Of a stretch of DNA of 16,653 nt, positions 13,223 through 16,653 are shown one piece after another. The stretch spans positions 1-16,653 of the forward strand of contig DASRFK010000026.1 in NCBI GenBank assembly GCA_035651635.1, given 5' to 3'. The translations under genes were made by a program, and so were the position numbers. Each line of letters opens with the position of its first letter. Position 1 is the stretch's first letter. The notes below the pieces were generated by a model. That model had not been told where the DNA came from. It did not search any database and saw only the letters and a program-made list of their open reading frames with translations. This DNA comes from JANXQE01 sp035651635 (GTDB taxonomy: Bacteria > Verrucomicrobiota > Verrucomicrobiia > Limisphaerales > UBA8199).

Positions 13223-14173
13223 TCACAGTGCGGCGTTCGCCACCGAGTGCACGCTGGCATTCTGAATCTCTGGCGCGCGGTAGGAGTGCCCACTGGCCAA
13301 TGTAATCGCCGGGTCACGGCTGGTGTGGAATTTCACCGGAATACTCACCCGGGTGCGGCCGTCTTTGGGCTTAAACACGCAGAAATGCAGGTGCGGTCCG
13401 CTCGAAAAACCCGTGCTGCCCGAGTGCGCGATCACGTCTCCGGCCGCCACGACCTGGCCGGCCTTGACCACCACCCCGCCCTTTTGCAGGTGGCAGTAAT
13501 GGCCCAGCGTTCCATCGTCGTGCCGAATCAGCACGTAATTGTTGAAGCGATCATAATCGAGGCTCGGCCCGCCTTTGTCTGAATCGTCCTTTACGCGGAC
13601 CACCACCCCGCCCCGCGCCGCGCAAACCAGCGTGCCCTCGGGCATGTCCCAGTCAATCGCATATTGATTCGAGCCAAAATGACTGAATTTTCCATTATAA
13701 CCCTGGGTTACCTTGAACTTGTCGCCCGGCGAGTAAGGTAACTGATAAATGTAATTGTCATCGTGCCGGGCGCAGTTACTGCCCAGTTTAAAGTAATTGG
13801 TGTAGGTATACTCCCAGCGATCGCCCGGCCTGAGCGGTTCGACTTCAAACGCCTCCGTGCGAGCGCGAGGCGGAAAGGTGGCTGTGTAAGGAAAGCGGTT
13901 GGTGCCCGTTAAATTGACCATCCCCATCTCGAAAGTCATAGTCACCTCGCAGTACTCATTGTTTTCCACAAAGAACTGCGTGGCCCCGCCGGCGTGGGTC
14001 GTAGTAACCTTCACCTCCGGAATCGACGCTCCCGTCATCTGCGCCTTGCCCGCGGGCGCCGAATCGCCGTGAGCCAATGTGAGCGTCGAAAGTAGCGCCA
14101 GGCCGCATGCCGCCGCGCGGTTGAATAAAAGAAATTTTCGATCAGAGCGTTTCGGGTGCGGGCTCAGCAGCAT
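13223..14173 (-). CDS. Secreted M23-family (LytM-like) metallopeptidase
   Basis: The 316-residue protein has an N-terminal signal peptide (basic 8-19, hydrophobic 20-34, likely cleavage after AHG at 34-36). Residues 50-130 form an Ig-like or beta-rich domain. The LytM core covers about 150-285: the first zinc-ligand region SHFGSNQYAIDWDMPEGT (Asp174, with His165 possibly acting), GHYCHL at 224-229, and the canonical HLHF at 261-264. The usual HxxxD spacing of the first ligand pair is not met (Gln at the -4 position), so activity is uncertain. M23 enzymes cut peptidoglycan cross-links in the periplasm. The gene starts 36 bp after the stop of the GH43 gene on the same strand and is probably co-transcribed with it. 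No Shine-Dalgarno sequence is visible. Confidence 0.88.
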   Translation of the reverse strand: MLLSPHPKRSDRKFLLFNRAAACGLALLSTLTLAHGDSAPAGKAQMTGASIPEVKVTTTHAGGATQFFVENNEYCEVTMTFEMGMVNLTGTNRFPYTATFPPRARTEAFEVEPLRPGDRWEYTYTNYFKLGSNCARHDDNYIYQLPYSPGDKFKVTQGYNGKFSHFGSNQYAIDWDMPEGTLVCAARGGVVVRVKDDSDKGGPSLDYDRFNNYVLIRHDDGTLGHYCHLQKGGVVVKAGQVVAAGDVIAHSGSTGFSSGPHLHFCVFKPKDGRTRVSIPVKFHTSRDPAITLASGHSYRAPEIQNASVHSVANAAL

Positions 14174-14209
14174 GTTGTCGTGGATGGTCTTTGCGGTGGA
14201 TTGAGCGGA

Positions 14210-15178
14210 TTAGGCCTCGGCCAGTTCCCGCAGAGGCGGCTGCGCCACGACGAGTTCCGGTATCAGCGTTCGCGGCAAGGGCGCGCCAAAATCTGGAAAC
14301 CCGTCGCTGGTCCAGGTGAATCTTTTGGCATGGACATCGCGGTCTTCCCACCCTGGCTTGGGGCTGGATTTGGAGTGGTACACGATCCAGTCCTCCGTCT
14401 GGCAAAGAGACTTAACAAAGGAACAGTGCCCCACGCCCCACACCTGATCGGTTTTGCGAAAAACCGGTCCGTGTTTCACCCAACCGTTTGGATCCAGGAT
14501 GTTGCGGCCTTTGTTATGCAGCAAACCCAGGCAATAATCCGCCGTCCAACTCGCGCTGGCCGAGTAAACCACGAAAATATCGCCGTTGCGCTTGAGCACC
14601 TGCGGCCCTTCGCAAATCGGCATGGCCACCCGCTCCCAGGATTGCTCCGGCGTGGCGATCAACACACGCTCTCCGCAAATGGTCGCCGGATCCTTCATGG
14701 GCGCCACGTACAGGTTCTGCTGCCCGTTGCGCCGGCCAGGCCAACCCGACCAGAAGAAGTACCGCCGTCCGTCGTCGATGGTCAGAATGGTTCCATCGAT
14801 GGCCCAACCGCCGGTTTGGAGTTGCCCCCGGCAATGATACCGGCCGCGCGGATCCGAGCCTTCCGATTCCAGAACCCACATCCGGTGGTTCTCATTGCGC
14901 CCGTCGTCGGCGGCATAATAGATGAACCATTTGCCATCGATCAGGTGCAGTTCGGGTGCCCAGAGGTGATCGCAGTTGCGGCCGGTCACCGGCGCGGTCC
15001 AAACACACACGCCCTGATCGGCGGCGATGCCCCCAATCGTGCGGGACCGGCGAATGTAGATCCGGCGATTATCCCGGCTCTCGGAGTAGTAATAAAAACC
15101 TCCATGGAAAATCATCCACGGATCGGCTGAATGCGGCGGGAGAATAGGATTAATAATGTTAAGCGTTTGCGCGTTCAC
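14210..15178 (-). CDS. Glycoside hydrolase family 43 enzyme, second and divergent copy
   Basis: The 322-residue five-bladed propeller has GH43 signatures: Asp19 in HSADPW, Asp128 in WAIDGT, Glu190 in CEGPQVL, and His251 in GVGHCSF. WAPELHLIDGKWFIYY (73-88) is a typical GH43 blade. It differs from the GH43 gene at 8109 in blade sequences and lacks its N-terminal motif, so the two belong to different subfamilies and are not a recent duplication. The start codon is GTG 15178; the first ATG comes only at residue 22, after the catalytic Asp, which rules it out. No signal peptide is seen. The M23 peptidase follows 36 bp downstream. Substrate is probably arabinan or xylan side chains, by family only. 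Confidence 0.87.
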   Translation of the reverse strand: MNAQTLNIINPILPPHSADPWMIFHGGFYYYSESRDNRRIYIRRSRTIGGIAADQGVCVWTAPVTGRNCDHLWAPELHLIDGKWFIYYAADDGRNENHRMWVLESEGSDPRGRYHCRGQLQTGGWAIDGTILTIDDGRRYFFWSGWPGRRNGQQNLYVAPMKDPATICGERVLIATPEQSWERVAMPICEGPQVLKRNGDIFVVYSASASWTADYCLGLLHNKGRNILDPNGWVKHGPVFRKTDQVWGVGHCSFVKSLCQTEDWIVYHSKSSPKPGWEDRDVHAKRFTWTSDGFPDFGAPLPRTLIPELVVAQPPLRELAEA

Positions 15179-15662
15179 TGCTCGTTCGAAACAGCCACCA
15201 CCAATCCGGTGGCCGCTTCACGCAAACCAGTCTCCACGAATGCCTAAATCCCTCCTATCCGCTCGGGTCCGATTGTTTTGTCCTCGTTTGTCCGACACTC
15301 TCCCGCAGAGGCCAAACCATGAGAGGAAGTCCGCTGGGGACTTGGATCCGAACGCCGAAACCGGAAGAGGAACCGAAACCCGTAATTAATCCCGCAGATT
15401 CAGGGCGACCGCAGAGGGGGGTAAGAGGAAAAACTCCAGTTTGGAGTGCGCCGCTCAGCTACGAATGAAGTGGACGCCCGAACGCTTGAACCTGGCCGGC
15501 CGGTCAACCTGCAACCTGCAACCTTCAGGCTTCACCAGAGCCAATTCATTAAGGCCAACGGCGGGGGCGGGGACGTCTCGTCCCCGGTTCGTGGGGAACC
15601 GCAGCATTGAGGAAACGGGGACGAGACGTCCCCACCCCTTTCATGAATTGGCCGCTGAGGCT
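15179..15662. other. Intergenic region with a palindromic element, no gene seen
   Basis: This 480-bp gap has no credible ORF. Its left part is unstructured with a short AACCTGC tandem near 15508-15524. Its right part holds the inverted-repeat element at 15540-15652, described separately. Any promoter for the GH43-M23 pair should lie near 15180-15300, but I could not assign one. Confidence 0.6.
15540..15652. repeat. Palindromic intergenic element, 113 bp
   Basis: The outer ends GCCAATTCAT (15540-15549) and ATGAATTGGC (15643-15652) are perfect inverted repeats. The inner arms GGGGACGTCTCGTCCCCG (15569-15586) and CGGGGACGAGACGTCCCC (15616-15633) are also perfect 18-bp inverted repeats. Each inner arm is itself nearly palindromic, so the element can form either two small hairpins or one long one. 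It has no coding capacity and ends 10 bp past the stop of the membrane protein gene. Confidence 0.75.
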
Positions 15663-16136
15663 TCAAACTGCCCGCACGGCTTTGCGCCGGAGAAGACCTC
15701 GGTAAGCGCCGCCCGCAATCAACCCGAACACGACATGCGTGAACAGAACCCCGAGCTCGTTTCCATGCCACGCTGGAAACGCCAAGGACACAATCGCAAG
15801 GTTCGCGAAGTAAAGGATTAGTCCCACAATGCCACCCGTCACGATCGCTCGGCCTTGCGTCACATGCATGACGCACGCCGAGATGATCAGCCCATAGACT
15901 TCCGCGATTAGAAGGTGCACCAGGCAAAGCAGCGGCAGGGGCATCGTCATCGCTGGCGGCAACGGCCGACCCATGAGCACTTGGGAAAAAAAGGAGATTC
16001 CCGCCCATGGGCTGCCCCGCGGCGCCAGCAGCAGCAGAACCCCGGGTATCAGACCGGCACCCAAGGCCGCACCCCACTGGAATTGACCTCCCGCCTCTGG
16101 TTCCATCACTTCGGGCTGCTCGAAATGCTTGATCAT
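15663..16136 (-). CDS. Multi-pass membrane protein, unknown function
   Basis: From ATG 16136 the protein has 157 residues and begins MIKHFEQPEVMEPEAGG, a short polar N-terminus. Four hydrophobic segments follow (AALGAGLIPGVLLLL; LPLPLLCLVHLLIAEVYGLI; VTGGIVGLILYFANLAIVSL; LGVLFTHVVFGLIAGGAY), so four membrane helices are predicted, ending in a basic cytoplasmic tail (RGLLRRKAVRAV). The frame also opens at ATG 16169, but the added residues (MQRSCRTFCRR) do not fit a membrane protein start; ATG 16106 is a third option. The pattern resembles small YagU/DUF1440-like membrane proteins, but this is not established. No coupled neighbour: the gap to the GH43 gene is 484 bp. Confidence 0.72.
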   Translation of the reverse strand: MIKHFEQPEVMEPEAGGQFQWGAALGAGLIPGVLLLLAPRGSPWAGISFFSQVLMGRPLPPAMTMPLPLLCLVHLLIAEVYGLIISACVMHVTQGRAIVTGGIVGLILYFANLAIVSLAFPAWHGNELGVLFTHVVFGLIAGGAYRGLLRRKAVRAV

Positions 16137-16169
16137 TCTACGACAGAACGTACGGCAGCTCCGCTGCAT

Positions 16170-16600
16170 CTCCAGGCGGGTCTCTACCCCCAGTCTGTCG
16201 CAAGCGCAGTGTTTCGCAGGCCAGTGCCTTTTGGAGGGACCACCCAGGTGGGCCTTCGGCGCCCGAAGATTATCGCAGAAATCGTATATAAGTTACTTAA
16301 TACTATGAAGTTATGATACTAGAGCAGTTATGACGATGCAATCCCTCAGCGACAAGCAAAAAAGTCCCATTTACTGCTTGCAACGTGTCTCTTTTCGTGG
16401 CGTAGTTGTGCCCGGCGCAGCTTTGGGTTGATTTCGTACGGGCTGATCATCCTTTATTCATGCCACCGTTGAATATTTGAACATGGTGGGGAATAGTGTA
16501 TCGTGCGTGCGCGTCAGTCTTCCGGTGTTAGCGGTCTTCATAAGCCCGTGGCGGCCCGTTCTAAGACCTGTTTGTGACTCGTTGCAACTGTGTTGGTTGC
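16170..16600. other. Intergenic region, no gene recognised
   Basis: No ORF of useful length and no recognisable RNA gene is present. Two small hairpins lie at about 16239-16250 (CCACC/GGTGG) and 16254-16268 (CTTCGG/CCGAAG). An AT-rich stretch covers 16270-16320. A 6-bp inverted repeat TGCAAC/GTTGCA (16583-16588 and 16596-16601) ends on the A of the following ATG. Confidence 0.5.
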
Positions 16601-16653
16601 ATGAATTCTGAACCTAAAGCGGACCCTGCGCGTCTCAATAATTATGCTGAATA
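16601..16653 (+). CDS. Possible 5' end of a gene cut by the window edge
   Basis: ATG 16601 opens a frame without stop to the window end, encoding MNSEPKADPARLNNYAE, a polar start that looks cytoplasmic. There is no clear Shine-Dalgarno sequence. Seventeen codons are too few to name a family. Confidence 0.4.
   Translation, partial: MNSEPKADPARLNNYAE

Noticed and set aside
14156..15130. Long plus-strand frame (324 codons) opposite the second GH43 gene
   Set aside because: It is antisense to a protein with intact GH43 catalytic residues and has no recognisable protein features; high GC gives long antisense frames.
16583..16601. Operator for the gene starting at 16601
   Set aside because: The 6-bp inverted repeat is too short, and no regulator or promoter can be tied to it.

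Overview
The window looks like a piece of a high-GC, Gram-negative chromosome. The most likely host is a soil or freshwater Verrucomicrobiota (Pedosphaera/Limisphaerales type). This is inferred from the many large palindromic repeats between genes, the run of small secreted lipoproteins, the GH43 glycosidases and the repeat-derived spurious ORFs. No rRNA or other marker gene is present to confirm it. I saw no tRNA, rRNA, CRISPR array, insertion-sequence transposase or phage gene.

Region 1 (about 1-2250) is the distal part of an integron gene-cassette array. Four recombination sites with attC architecture (72-164, 571-663, 1636-1722, 2075-2167) separate one-gene cassettes, all read left to right. 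Three sites are exactly 93 bp with the same internal geometry, and all four have an unpaired base in the inner stem. The cassettes encode a truncated ORF at the window edge, a 126-residue membrane-anchored protein, a 293-residue membrane-anchored protein with a carboxypeptidase-regulatory-like domain, a 114-residue three-helix membrane protein, and a lipoprotein-like start that is destroyed by repeats. No integrase is in the window, so this is either the tail of a chromosomal integron or an integrase-less attC cluster.

Region 2 (about 2250-6630) holds two minus-strand genes in a bed of palindromic repeats: a flavin amine oxidase (2871-4268) and an isolated type II secretion/type IV pilus inner-membrane protein of the GspF/PilC family (4647-5915). 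The spaces around them (2252-2870, 4364-4591, 6032-6530) contain hairpin-rich elements with terminal inverted repeats.

Region 3 (6632-13148) is a plus-strand block: a secreted serine hydrolase of the beta-lactamase/class C family, a GH43 glycoside hydrolase, a small lipoprotein, an uncharacterised charged protein, a cysteine-rich zinc-binding-like protein, a nucleotidyltransferase-fold protein closely coupled (4-nt gap) to a TIM-barrel sugar isomerase/AP endonuclease-like protein, a glycine-zipper lipoprotein with an EF-hand loop, and a Ser/Thr-rich lipoprotein.

Region 4 (13223-16169) is a minus-strand block that converges on region 3: a multi-pass membrane protein, a second and different GH43 enzyme, and a secreted M23 peptidase 36 bp downstream of it. 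The last 480 bp is mostly non-coding and ends with the first 17 codons of a possible new gene. The GH43 enzymes, serine hydrolase, M23 peptidase and lipoproteins together suggest envelope and polysaccharide processing, but no complete pathway is visible. The most interesting feature is the integron array.
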